Assembly: GCA_018398765.1 (NCBI GenBank)
Contig: JAHBMJ010001953.1
Coordinates: forward strand, 23,677-87,676
From: Chromera velia
Taxonomy: Eukaryota; Sar; Chromeraceae
Direction of reading: 5' to 3'
DNA: 64,000 nucleotides
The position numbers were made by a program, and so were the translations under genes. Positions 22,461 to 33,077 of the stretch are shown piece after piece. Below the pieces are notes generated by a model. That model ran no database searches, was not told where the DNA came from, and saw only the letters and a list, made by a program, of their open reading frames with translations. Within the stretch, counting starts at the first letter, position 1. Every line of letters begins with the position of its first letter.

Positions 22461-25400
22461 ATGAAATTTCTTGCGGTCGCCGTTCTTGCGGCTATGGCTT
22501 CGGCCCAGATGGACTCCCCCATGCGGTGTCTGATGGAGGTCCCCGAGGATCCCCTCCCAGACTGCCCGAACTCAGACTTGTTCTTTCCCAACCCTGAGAC
22601 TCAAACCTACATGCTGAGAGGATACCTCAAGGAGGAGAATGCTCAGGTGTTCGAGAATCAGGAGGCTGGCCTCCTTCTTATCTACAAGAGAAACGAAACC
22701 GCCGATCAGATGGCTGCCGAGGCATCCGTCGAGGCTCAGCAGCCCACCTATCTCGAGCAGGAGGAGTATGGAGCCAACGGAGGCTGGTACGTTCTCTCCA
22801 CCAAGGAGAGAAAGATCATTGCCTTCGCACACACCACCTCCATCATGGACCAGATGGTTCCTGGTGACGAGATGGACTTCTGGGTGTGCGGACAGATGGT
22901 CCACGTGGAGATTGACTGTTCAGGTACGTTACTGACCGATTGTTCGAGACACCTCTTGCGGCAGAGACAACTGTTGCGCAACACTTCGATCCGATTGACT
23001 AACAACACTCTCGTTTCCTCTTCTTTCTCTGCTCTGCAGTTCGTGAAACTTCTCCTCACTTGGAGGCGGCCATCGAAGGGGCCCCTTGTACCATCTTCGG
23101 TGACTGCTCCGGCGAGGACGGTCTCGTGTGTGGTATGTACAACCCGGTACGTCACCCCCCCCCTACTGTCTGACCTACACACACGTGCACGTGTCTAGTC
23201 TGACCTCCTACAGCCCTTGGTGGCTGACGCAGCCCCTGCTATCTTTTGCCACCTTTGTCCCTGGTCATGTTTTCTTCTTGTGACTTGCCTTTTCACTCTG
23301 CTTCCTCTCAACTGACACTTCACCCCCCAAAAGCTACACAATGGGCTCACACCCCCTCCCCTCCTCTCCTCTGATGTTCGTGCAGCAACACGCCGTCTGC
23401 ATGAAGCCCGAGAAGGCCGAGGCTGAGGGTGTGAGAATCGTCAACGGAGTCCAGAGAGCCGCTCCCTACTCCAACTGTTACTACTCCCGCGAGTGCCTTG
23501 TCGAGGGCTTCCAGTGCTTCCAGAACACCCTCTACACTGAGTTCGCCTGGTGCCTCTACCCCGAGGTATGTCCCAAGAGGACAGGAGCCGAGCTCCTCAG
23601 GGCCGAGCAGGCTGGTGAGGTCATGAAACCCCCTGGCCGTCGTCTGCTCACCGACTGGACCAAGGAGGAGTCCACCCCCCAGGGTGCCCTCAAGAAGTTC
23701 AAGGCCTCCCTCAGAAAGGCACAGGGCAAGGCCCCCAACCCCGGAAAGCAGCGCCGCCGCCTTTTCGAGCAGTGCGTCCAGGAAGGTGTCCTCGGTTCCG
23801 CTGACACCGCCGACGATATGCACTTCGGCTCCGGAGACGAGACCACCTCGAAGGCCAAGAAGTTCCAGGACGTGACCTACAAGTGCGGAAAGGTTCACTT
23901 CGACATTGCCACTGTGTACAACGACGAGCCCCTCCACCTTGACCTCCAGCTCATTGGAGAGACAGGCACCATCCAGACCATCGACGGTGCCCAGGGATTC
24001 AACGAAGACCCTGACAAGCTCCGTACCTTCGTCGATGAGAACAACGACACCCTCGAGCAGGAGGTCAAGAACTGGCTCCACAAGGAGTGGCATGATCTCG
24101 GAGGTCGCGAGGGATGGAATTGCGAGGAGCCCCTCGGTCCCATTGCTACTGCCGACATGCCCGGTGTCATCACCAAGGCTGAGTACCGTGCCATCTGCGC
24201 TGCTCAGGGTATGAACCCCCACGTCTGCGCACCCCTCAACGAGGAGGAGCGTGCCCACCGTCGCCGCCGCCGTCTCCAAGCCAAGCCCCTTGCTGACTTC
24301 GCCACCGAGCTCGGTACCTTCAGAGGTGCAGAGACTGCCGAGACCGGCCTTCCCCCCCCTCCTGAGGAAGAGCACGAGTGGAACATTGCCTTCGTGTGCC
24401 CCGGTGTGCCTTCCGTCGGTAAGGCCCCTGCCAAGGTCTACGCCCCCGAGCTTATCTGCGGTCCCACCTACGCCTTCGCCCCCGCTGTTGATGTGGGTTC
24501 CACGTGGATCTGGGCTCCCGTGTTCACCTTCGCCTCCATCGTCACCATTGTGCCCTTCTGCACATGGGGACCTTACTTCACCTTCGCCGTCTCCGTCTTC
24601 GGTGGTGTCGAGTTTGCCTTCGCCCCCATCTTCCTCTTCGCCCCTCTGTGTAACCTGGGACCTCTGGTCGAGTTGGCCCCTCTGTATCAGTTCATCCCCG
24701 TCCTTTCCATCGCCCCCATCTCCACCGTCGCCGCCAACATTAACTTGGTGCCTGATGTCGTTGAGTACTGGAAGTTCTCCAGAGGAGACTTCCCCCCCTC
24801 CAAGGTCAAGAGATTCGAAGACAAGGGCAAATTCATCGCCAAGGATACCAAGTTCCCCGATCTTGCCGAGGCCACTGAGTTCTTCTACGGTGAACTCCTC
24901 CCCGTCAACGATATCATTGACAAGGTTACCTCCGTTCCCGCAGGAGGTCTCCCGATCTCCGAAGAGAAGGCCAAGAAGCTCGGACTCAAGAAGTCCTACA
25001 CCCTCGGCTCCTTCATCTCCGTTGCCACCGGCCCTTCCATTGTGTGCCCTCGTCGTATCATCGGTCTTGCCGATGGTAGTTGCCCCCCCGAGCTCCAGCC
25101 TTACGACTGCCCCTTCCCCAAGAAGTACAAGGAGTACAGGGGAGGAAAGAACATCCGTATCTTCTACATCGAGCCTATCGACTCCAACACCTTCATCTTC
25201 GGGGATCACTGCCTTGTCCCCTACCCTTCCGATGTCCTCAGAGACATGCCCTTCCTCCCCAAGTCAGTCAACAGTCAGACAAACGGATTTATGTATGCAG
25301 GCCTCTCTCACCCCTTTCTTCTTCTCTGCTGGTTCTCAGCCTTGTCCCCCTCGGCCTTCGTTGCCTTTTTCCTCTATCATTCTCAGCCGCTGTAATTTTC

Positions 25401-25960
25401 TTTTTACCTTGACAAACTGGCTCCGCTTCTCCCCAATTCATCATCCCTCCTCTCTTCCTTCTTGCCTTGCCTGTCCTCCCTCCCCTCTTCCTTCCTTCAG
25501 GTGGGCCTACCCTGCCATCGCCCTTGCCGAGTCTATCGAGAACCTCATCCCGAAGCCCGTCAAGGTGGCAGCCAACTCAGCTCTTTCCCTCCTCCAGGTC
25601 GTCTCTGAGGGTGGATACCCCGATCCTGAGGCCTGGCTCAGATCCCTGTACGGGGAGTCCACCGACGACAAGATCAAGGGAGCCTCTGCCAGAGACGCAG
25701 AGTCCTTCGAATACCTTGACAAGAACTACACAGGCACGCCCACTTACGAGGCAGAGTACAAGAACATGACCAAGCCGGGTGTGGGATCCAAGATGACTTG
25801 GCTCAAGGCATTCGAGATCGCTGCCATTTATGCCACTGATGATCAGGCAAAGGGAGGTATCTTCTCCAAGGACTTCCCTCTCGTCAAGGCCGCAAGAGGA
25901 GAGTTGAAGTTTGATGAGATGTTCAAGGAAATTGCCAAGCCCTTCTTCGGATCCGCGTAA
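22461..25960 (+). CDS. Large secreted protein of unknown family with aromatic-Ala-Pro repeats
   Basis: Exons 22461..22923, 23040..23146, 23386..25262 and 25501..25960 join in phase to 968 residues. Residues 1-16 form a signal peptide (MKFLAVAVLAAMASAQ). A Cys-bearing N-terminal part (CTIFGDCSG, CYYSRECL) is followed by basic clusters that could be cleaved (GRRLL, QRRRLF, HRRRRRL). Residues about 540-640 form a striking hydrophobic array in which FAP, WAP, LAP or IAP triplets recur roughly every 8-12 residues (examples AFAPAVDVG, FAFAPIFLFAP). The C-terminal 150 residues look globular, with NYT and NMT glycosylation sites. Third codon positions are strongly C-biased, unlike the neighbouring genes, which suggests high expression. 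I recognise no family; a cell-wall, matrix or vacuolar role would be a guess. Confidence 0.88.
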
Positions 25961-27195
25961 GCATGCATAGAAGCGACAGACTCAGGGGTTGCGGATCCCC
26001 GAGAGCGAACGAAAGAGAAATGATTTTCCTTCCGCATATGTGTGCGTATAGAGAGAGAAAGAGGGAAGAGAGCGTCAGAGGGCCACCCACAAATGCATTC
26101 AGGCAGTGAGTGGCGTTTCTGTTTTTTTCCAGTGTGAGACCCAAACAAAAGATGCAAGGAAAGGAAGGAAGCGAATCGTTGATCAGAGGAGGGCGGCCGT
26201 ACAAGGAAAAATGAAGTCTTTCTCTCGCTGTGCTGTGATCTGACTCATACCATGTTTTGGCAACACCTATGAACCCTTGTACGAGTTTCGGTGAGGGAAG
26301 AGAAGAGGAGACTATTGGATTACCCCCTTGTCAGCTCTTTCGGCTCTTCTGTGTGTACGTTTAAGCAAGCCTGACTGCTGTCTCACCCACACACAATGTT
26401 TGGTCACTGATGCGGGAACGACTGAAAATTCCTTCGTCACTTCAGGTCCCTCCCCGTTTTTTTGCTGTGTCCCCCCCTCACTCACTCACCTGACCTTAGA
26501 ACGACGGCCTTGTTCAGCACCCGAGAGAGCGCGAATGGGGTTGTGTAGATACATTTCTCTTCTTCTCCAAGTTTTTCTTCTTGCCTGCGTTGTGGTCTCT
26601 GTGTTCTTGAAAATGCACTACACTTAGTAGTACACTAATTTCTTGTTGTCGATGGCGATGCGAGGGGGAGCTTTCCAGGGTCTCGCAGACCTCTGAGGAG
26701 TTCTCTCTCTCTCTATCACTCTGACTGATTCGTTCTTCATGTAAATTAGATTCATTCATAATTGTTCTTTCTTAATAATTGTTCTTTCTTTCTTTCTTTC
26801 TGTCTTACCTGCTTTACTTGCTACTCCTCTTTCTCGTTGCTGTTGCTGGATTGAGGGGGTGACGGGGAAGCACCGCAGAAAAGAGAACTTCTTTTCAAAA
26901 AGAATGAAGGAGCGCGCATTTGGGTGCACCACTGTTGCTGTCGATTATTCTGTTCTCCGACACTCGATCGATGCAACAAACGGTGTGTTGCGCCTGCCTG
27001 CCTGCCTGCCTGAACGACATAAGAAGAAGGAATGTCCGGAAGTCGCAACGGCACATCCTACGCATCAGTAACGCTCAGTTTGTGACTGTGTGTCTGCACA
27101 TGCGAGGAGGGACAAGGAATGGAGTGCGTTTCCGGGACAGAATTGAAACATGAAGAGGATCGAGGTATATGAGTGAAAGTGCGTTGGTATTTGAT
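25961..27195. other. Non-coding spacer
   Basis: Includes the probable 3' untranslated region of the secreted-protein gene. It has short TTCT runs near 26763-26805 and a (CCTG)n tract near 26992. No convincing exon on either strand. Confidence 0.45.
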
Positions 27196-27465
27196 TCACT
27201 GCTGATGATGGTTTGTTCGCGTAGCACAAATAATCTGTGCAGAGGTGTCATTGACTTGCCTTGTGGCCTTAAGGAGATCGAAGGAGATCGAAACAGCTGG
27301 GGAGCGAGTCAGTGAGCCTTCAGACTGACCTGCGAATAGCACAGTTCGCAAGGCGGTCTTGCGGATTCTTTCGACGGACAGGAAGTTTGCCCAAGGGGGC
27401 TGTCGGTCTGCTGTTGGTTTCGTGAAATACGCGCATGCGTGGAACTCTTTGTGAGGGCCATCCAA
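27196..27465 (-). CDS. Possible two-exon small protein, 78 residues
   Basis: Exon 1 (27330..27465) ends at a good donor (TTCGCAG/gtcagtct). Exon 2 (27196..27296) begins after CCCCAG. The phases agree (G/CT) and the frame runs to a stop at 27196. The peptide includes FTKPTADRQPPWANFLSVER and SISFDLLKATRQV. The donor style matches this genome's genes. The intron is only 33 bases, which is short. The first exon might instead belong to a longer transcript. No family recognised. Confidence 0.35.
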   Translation of the reverse strand: MDGPHKEFHACAYFTKPTADRQPPWANFLSVERIRKTALRTVLFAGQSEGSLTRSPAVSISFDLLKATRQVNDTSAQIICATRTNHHQQ

Positions 27466-28432
27466 GCGAGATGGAGAAGAGAGGCTTTCGGTGCAGTGTG
27501 GGAATGCACGCCTCTCAACTGTTGTCTCGAGGGGGCAAGAGCAAAGGGTTAACTGCCACGAATCAAAAGATCTAGCAAATTATCAGCAGCGACGATCGAT
27601 CGAGACCCACCGTCGAAACCGCAACATTCGGTCGCAAGTCCCATGCAGGCCCACTTCAGTCGGCATCTTAATAATTGATTCTCATAATCATTGCATCTAG
27701 TATAGCATGCACTATACATGTACTTTTCACATAAGGATCAGTCCAATGAGTCCATAAACGTTGACCATATATTTAATTTTGATGCTAGCTTTGACGTAAC
27801 GGTTGCATGATTAAATAAATTAATCTTTATTAAAAAATAAACATTAATGAATAAAAGGTTAAAATATAACTTTCAACTTATATTTGAAGTTAAAAACTTG
27901 ATTATCCATTTAAAAGATTAAATAAGTTATAAAATCATTTTCAAAAGGTGGCAGAGCTTATATAATGCTCAAAACTACTGAATGTTATACGCTTCAAACT
28001 GCAAACTCCAAACAATAAAAAGCCTCTCATTTCAATGTTTAATTCAACTTGAAGTTCACCATTAAATCAGCAATGATTAATTTAAAAGTCATACTATGTC
28101 ACTGTCATATTGAATTATAGACTGTTCAAAAATTTTTTTCTAGAATTTTTCTACTATTATGTGGTACTATAGCTTTTGTACTAAGCTACAGTGATAAGAA
28201 TTAATGTAATGTTCATTCTTTGCAAGCATACTTTGTCCTGGACTGCCTGGCGGCGCTAGGACGACTCGGGTCGGATGGTGACGCCAGCGCAGGCTCAGAC
28301 ATTCCACACGCGCCGATGCGATGCGGGCCCTTCTTGCAGGTGTTTGAATGCCGGGATCTTGGCCCGGGTCCTCACGCGCTGTGGCTGCCTTGCAGATGAA
28401 TTAGCTCTGGGACATGGATGTTGGCTTATAGC
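27466..28432. other. AT-rich island with a sharp GC-rich block
   Basis: 27660-28230 is very AT-rich with no ORF. 28236-28395 is abruptly GC-rich (GGCGGCGCTAGG, GGCCCGGGTCC) and then gives way to the hAT-like element. Probably nested repeat DNA. Confidence 0.5.
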
Positions 28433-29218
28433 TAGTGATCATGTTTGATTTGATTATATTTGATTTGATTTGATTTGATTTGAGCTTCAACCTTAAATAT
28501 TTGATATTTGAGGTAAGATTTGAGGTTAACCTCTTAGAGTTCCTCACTCAGTCACTGACTTACTGTCACTCTGATCATTTTTCTTATGACAATAGTTATC
28601 AGAACATTTCTGATGTGTGTTTCAAAAATTTAAAGAAACATATATAAAATTATAACTTATCAGTTCCGTAAAAAAAATATGCCTGTGTGGCAGTGTATAT
28701 ACACTAGTCACTGAGACTCACTCTAGTACTAATAGAGATTAAGAACGTAAAATTGATAGATTTGAAATTGCATATGACTTTTTGTTGATACAATAAAGTT
28801 AAAGCACGTACCAAAATTGAGGTGACAATCACTCACCTTTATGGCACTTCCTTTTCCTCTTCTTCATGATTACTTTCTTCAATGTGCATCGAATCGATCG
28901 GTGGTGGGAGCTGCTGAGAGCTTTTTCTCTAGCTTTTCGGCTTTCCAGGAGTGGGTGCTCCTGGACTTCTATTCGGTTGCGGAGAGATGACAACGGGGTG
29001 AGACGGAGAACTGCATGCATGACGGATCGGTACTTGCAAAAGTTTTTTCGGGACCTTCATATTTGAGGATAAAAGTCATATTGATCAAATATTTGATCGT
29101 ATTTGATAGGTCTTTAAACACTAGGTCCTCTCTGACTGGATATTTGATTTGAGCTTAAGCCCTACCTCAAATTAAATCAAATCAAATCAAATCAAATCAA
29201 ATCAAACATGGTCACTAC
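28433..29218. mobile_element. hAT-like non-autonomous DNA transposon, copy 1 (786 bp)
   Basis: Ends TAGTGATCATGTTTGA at the left and TCAAACATGGTCACTA at the right, an inverted terminal repeat of at least 16 bases with one mismatch. The terminal repeats run on into (GATTT)n and (AATCA)n tracts. Flanks are CTTATAGC (28425-28432) and CTTGTAGC (29219-29226), an 8-bp target duplication with one change. An 8-bp duplication and TAGNG-type ends fit the hAT superfamily. No transposase frame is seen, so it needs a transposase from elsewhere. Confidence 0.85.
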
Positions 29219-29688
29219 TTGTAGCTGCTGTCCTGTAGCTTGAGTTCGTCCTGTCGCATGAATTCAGTCTGTTTGCATGTCACGTTTGATTCTCTGTCAA
29301 GTGCAGGGAATTGTGCAGGGATGAAAACAACTGTTCTGGATTAGAGGGAATGAGATGCAGATTAGGGTGATCGAAGTATCTTAACGATCTTTACTTGAAA
29401 CCTTCTGAACCTTCTGGAGTCAATCAGTTTAGGACAGAGTCTTTCCACCACCATCTAGCTTATTCTATTGAGTGTCATGACTAGCTCGTGGCAACTTAGC
29501 ATATATAAAATAAATTAAATTATATATTAATTTAAATATGACTTTTCAAAGAATTACTAGGCTAGTTTCTAGGATAATTAACGACTTTGAAAACGCTTTT
29601 AATATATAAATGGGGGTGACCTCTATAATATAAAATGGTGAGTCGGCGACAGTGCTTAATTAATTTAGAGCACGACTAAATCACTTCC
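29219..29688. other. Spacer between repeat elements
   Basis: AT-rich DNA with no ORF between the first hAT-like copy and the foldback element. Nothing further is recognised. Confidence 0.45.
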
Positions 29689-30151
29689 GCATGCCAGAGG
29701 CGAGTGGGATGCTTTTTGCCCTCCTAAAGTGGCGCATTTCCGCAAAAAACTCATTTTCATAATTGGTAAGGAGTTAGAAGCTGAAACTTTGTGTAAAAGG
29801 ACGTTGTAACGATAGAAAAAGAACTATGGAACAGATTTTTTATATAATTTCTAGAAACATAGGCTGTCATATAAATTTTTTGATTTTGCAGTCATTTTTT
29901 AACGGTTTTTAACAGTAAGAAAAACGGTATAAAACTCATAAAATTTATATAGCAGCCTCTGTTTATAGAAATAATATAAAAAATCTGTTTCATAGTTCTT
30001 TTTCTATCATTATAACGTCTTCTTACAGTGCCTTACATAAAGTTTCAGCTTCTAACTCCTTACCAATTATGAGAACGAGTTTTTTGCGGAAAAGCGCCGG
30101 TCTCCTATACAGAGGGGGAGGCAAAAAGCACCCCACTCGCCCCCAGCATGC
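29689..30151. mobile_element. Foldback (long inverted repeat) element, 463 bp
   Basis: Two arms of about 200 bases are near-perfect reverse complements, meeting at a short centre near 29905-29930. Outer ends share GGCGAGTGGG(A/G)TGCTTTTTGCC in inverted orientation, and GCATGC sits at both limits. Inner matches include AATTGGTAAGGAGTTAGAAG and its complement. No ORF. A transcript would fold into one long hairpin. I could not find a certain target duplication, so the superfamily is open. Confidence 0.8.
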
Positions 30152-30419
30152 GTCTAGGCTCCCCGTACGTAAAAAAATCAAAAAGTTAATTACTCAAAAT
30201 CACTTTTACTTTTTATTTATTTATTTATTTTTTTGAAGGAAACACTTGAAGTTCGAAGTTCAAAGCTCAGCTGACGTGCAAAAATAAAAAAATAAAAAAA
30301 CTAATTCAGGTTTTAACCCAAATTTATTTATTTATTTTTTTACGTATGAGAAGCCTAGAAATCACTTATCACTTTAATGTTTAACACGTACAAACTCATC
30401 ATCATACGCTGGTCATCGA

Positions 30420-31179
30420 TAGTGACCATGTTTGATTTGATTATATTTGATTTGATTTGATTTGATTTGGTTTGAGCTTCAACCTTAAATATTTGATATT
30501 TGAGGTAAGATTTGAGGTTAACCTCTTAGGGTTCCTCACTCAGTCACTGACTTACTGTCACTCTGATCATTTTTCTCATGAAAATAGTTATCAGAACATT
30601 TCTGATGTGTGTTTCAAAAATTTAAAAAAATATATATAAAATTATAACTTATCAGTTCCGTAAAAAAAATATGCCTGTATGGCAGTGTATATATACTAGT
30701 CACTAAGATTCACTCTAGTACTAATAGAGATTAAGAACGTAAAATTGATAGATTTGAAATTGCATATGACTTTTTGTTGATACGATAAAGTTAAAGCACA
30801 TACCAAAATTGAGGTGACAATCACTCAGCTTTATGGCACTTCCTTTTCCTCTTCTTCATGATCACTTTCTTCAATCGATCGGTGGTAGGAGCTGCTGAGA
30901 GCTTTTTCTCTAGCTTTTCGGCTTTCCAGTACATTTTTTTTTTGAGAGCAAACCATCAAGATTTAGGTTTTTTCATTTGAATCAGTATGCGTGACGGATC
31001 AGTACTTGCAAAAGTTTTTTTGGGACCTTCATATTTGAGGTTGAAAGTCATATTGATCAAATATTTGATCGTATTTGATAGGTCTTTAAACACTAGGTCC
31101 TCCCTGACTGGATATTTGATTTGAGTTTAAGCCCTACCTCAAATCAAATCAAATCAAATCAAATCAAACATAGTCACTA
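30420..31179. mobile_element. hAT-like non-autonomous DNA transposon, copy 2 (760 bp)
   Basis: Same element as 28433..29218, in the same orientation and very similar throughout; the main differences are a replaced or deleted stretch near 30930-30985 and small indels. Ends TAGTGACCATGTTTGA and TCAAACATAGTCACTA. Perfect 8-bp target duplication GTCATCGA at 30412-30419 and 31180-31187. No transposase is encoded. Confidence 0.9.
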
Positions 31180-31187
31180 GTCATCGA

Positions 31188-32118
31188 TCGTCGTCTGCCT
31201 AGACTAGTGGCCCAGCCTTCAAGGCTTTCATCATTTAAATTGGCAGCAGACAAGCTCGGCAGCTAGCTTGGCAGCCCTCGATCCCTAAAGGGAGTACCTC
31301 CAAATATTGAAAAGCGTTAACTACATAAATTAAAACCCCCAAAATTTTCAAGTTCTCTTCTTAAAATTCGAATTCGTGTCAGACACTGTTTGTGCATAAC
31401 TTATACATAGAAGATTCATGCATGGAGCTAGGCATGCAGAAACAATTTAAATTACAATTATATATATTTTTTAGAAATCTTAATAAATATGTATACTATA
31501 TAACGTGCATTCTTTGATAAGCTGAAATATTGATACGCATTCAGCTGAAGGATAATCGGATACAATAAAATAAAAGCTATGAAGGCTGTCGGGCACCGGA
31601 TTGAGCAGCCTCCCGAACCACGTGACAGTGTTAAGGATGCAACAGCACATACTGAGAGAGTGAAGCCGCAGAGATTGAGAGAAAAAAACCCATACATGCA
31701 CTTGCTGCACATGCATGGCTCGTGGGGGTAGAAGTGCATGCAAAACGGGTGAATTAGTTAATTACACTCGACCTCGACCGAACGATCCAGACAAACAATC
31801 TGACAGTGGTCGAGGCCCAACTGATGGATGCGCGCCCAACGCACAGCCGGTACCCATACCAGCTGCATGTGTGTTTGTTTTGTGGGCGTGGATGGAATGT
31901 CGCTGGGGCTTGCAGAAATAAAAGCGACCGATCAGACGAGGCCGCAGTCTCGTCTCAAGTGCCACAACACTGCATGGAAAGAGGGAATTCGAAGAAAAAA
32001 ACGCCCTGCATACAGGCTGCGGCTTTTTGCTTCTCCCCCTCCCGTTCCCTTCCCCATCGTTCTGTTCACCCACGCCACGCCCGACAATAAAGCACGATCC
32101 ATCCATCCATTGACGCGT
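31188..32118. other. AT-rich to mixed spacer downstream of the ferlin gene
   Basis: 31188-31700 is AT-rich repeat-like DNA. 31700-32118 has normal composition and probably contains the ferlin 3' untranslated region. No convincing ORF. Confidence 0.45.
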
Positions 32119-33034
32119 CTACGCCCCCGGCAGTCTGAAGTTGAAGACGACCTGGAACTGAATCAGGAGGTAGATGATCAACGCGATCACCACCAGGACG
32201 ACCGTGATGGCAAGAATGCACCCAGTCACACGACAACAGACGCTGCAGACGATTGCAAAAAGGGGGACAGGCAGTCAGACACGAGACAGGGCACCGTGAA
32301 GGCAGACAAAGAGAATGAATGACGACGACAAGAAAACACACACGCAAAAGCAGCAGCAAAAGGGAAAAAGGGCCGTTACACACCGTCTCTCCTTTGTTTG
32401 TTCTTCTTACCAGTTCTGAGTGAGAATCAATTTGCCCCCTCTCTCTCAATTCCTTTGTCCTCCAGGCAAAGAACCTTCACGAATCGAGCCATCAAGTATC
32501 TGCCTAACTGACTGACTGACGCCAATCGTCTGTAGTTGGTGGGTCCGATGAAGACCCTAAGAGCCTGCTTGGGGTCCTTGAAGACCAGACTCCAACTGAA
32601 GCGTCCCTCCGGCTCCGGCAGCTTCGGGTTCTCGTTCGGTTCCGCTCTGCATGGAACCCACCCACACATTCACATGCATTCATTCGTCCCTGACTCCAGT
32701 CACTCACTTGCCAATCAAATACGACATCAATCAACTCATCGATCAGTCAGTCAACTTGAAACAAGCAATCGACACGGCCGTTCGCATGTCGTTCGACTGT
32801 CTGGGCGCACTTGTGTAGACTCTTCCAGTCATGCTTTTTCTGTAGTAGAGAAAGAAACTTCTGCTGTGCTTTGCACTATCAGTCGCCCCACTAGAAAGAA
32901 CAAAAAGAAAAAGGAGTCAGTGAAGAAGGACCGGGAAAAACGAAAGAACGGACCTGCCGAGCCCTGCAGGTGTTGCGTCTGCCACGTTTTTGGGAAGGAA
33001 CTCGATTGACACTGCCATCTTCGCAGAAATGATC
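32119..33034 (-). other. Ferlin C-terminal exons and membrane anchor
   Basis: Exons 32954..33034, 32521..32646 and 32119..32242 join in phase. They encode ISAKMAVSIEFLPKN, then PAGLGRAEPNENPKLPEPEG, then a 23-residue hydrophobic helix (ILAITVVLVVIALIIYLLI) and a tail ending FNFRLPGA before TAG. Order and motifs match the ferlin C-terminus, with only about a dozen residues beyond the membrane. Confidence 0.95.

Positions 33035-33077
<43 letters not shown>

Noticed and set aside
23347-25209. 620-codon minus-strand ORF
   Set aside because: It is the antisense shadow of the secreted-protein gene; strong C-ending codon bias suppresses stops on the opposite strand. Its Gly/Glu/Val-rich composition is the mirror of the real frame.
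24251-25960. 569-codon plus-strand ORF rich in Ser and Pro
   Set aside because: Frame-shifted reading of exon 3 of the secreted-protein gene; its start lies inside the real frame, and only its final part from 25501 (exon 4) is the true frame.
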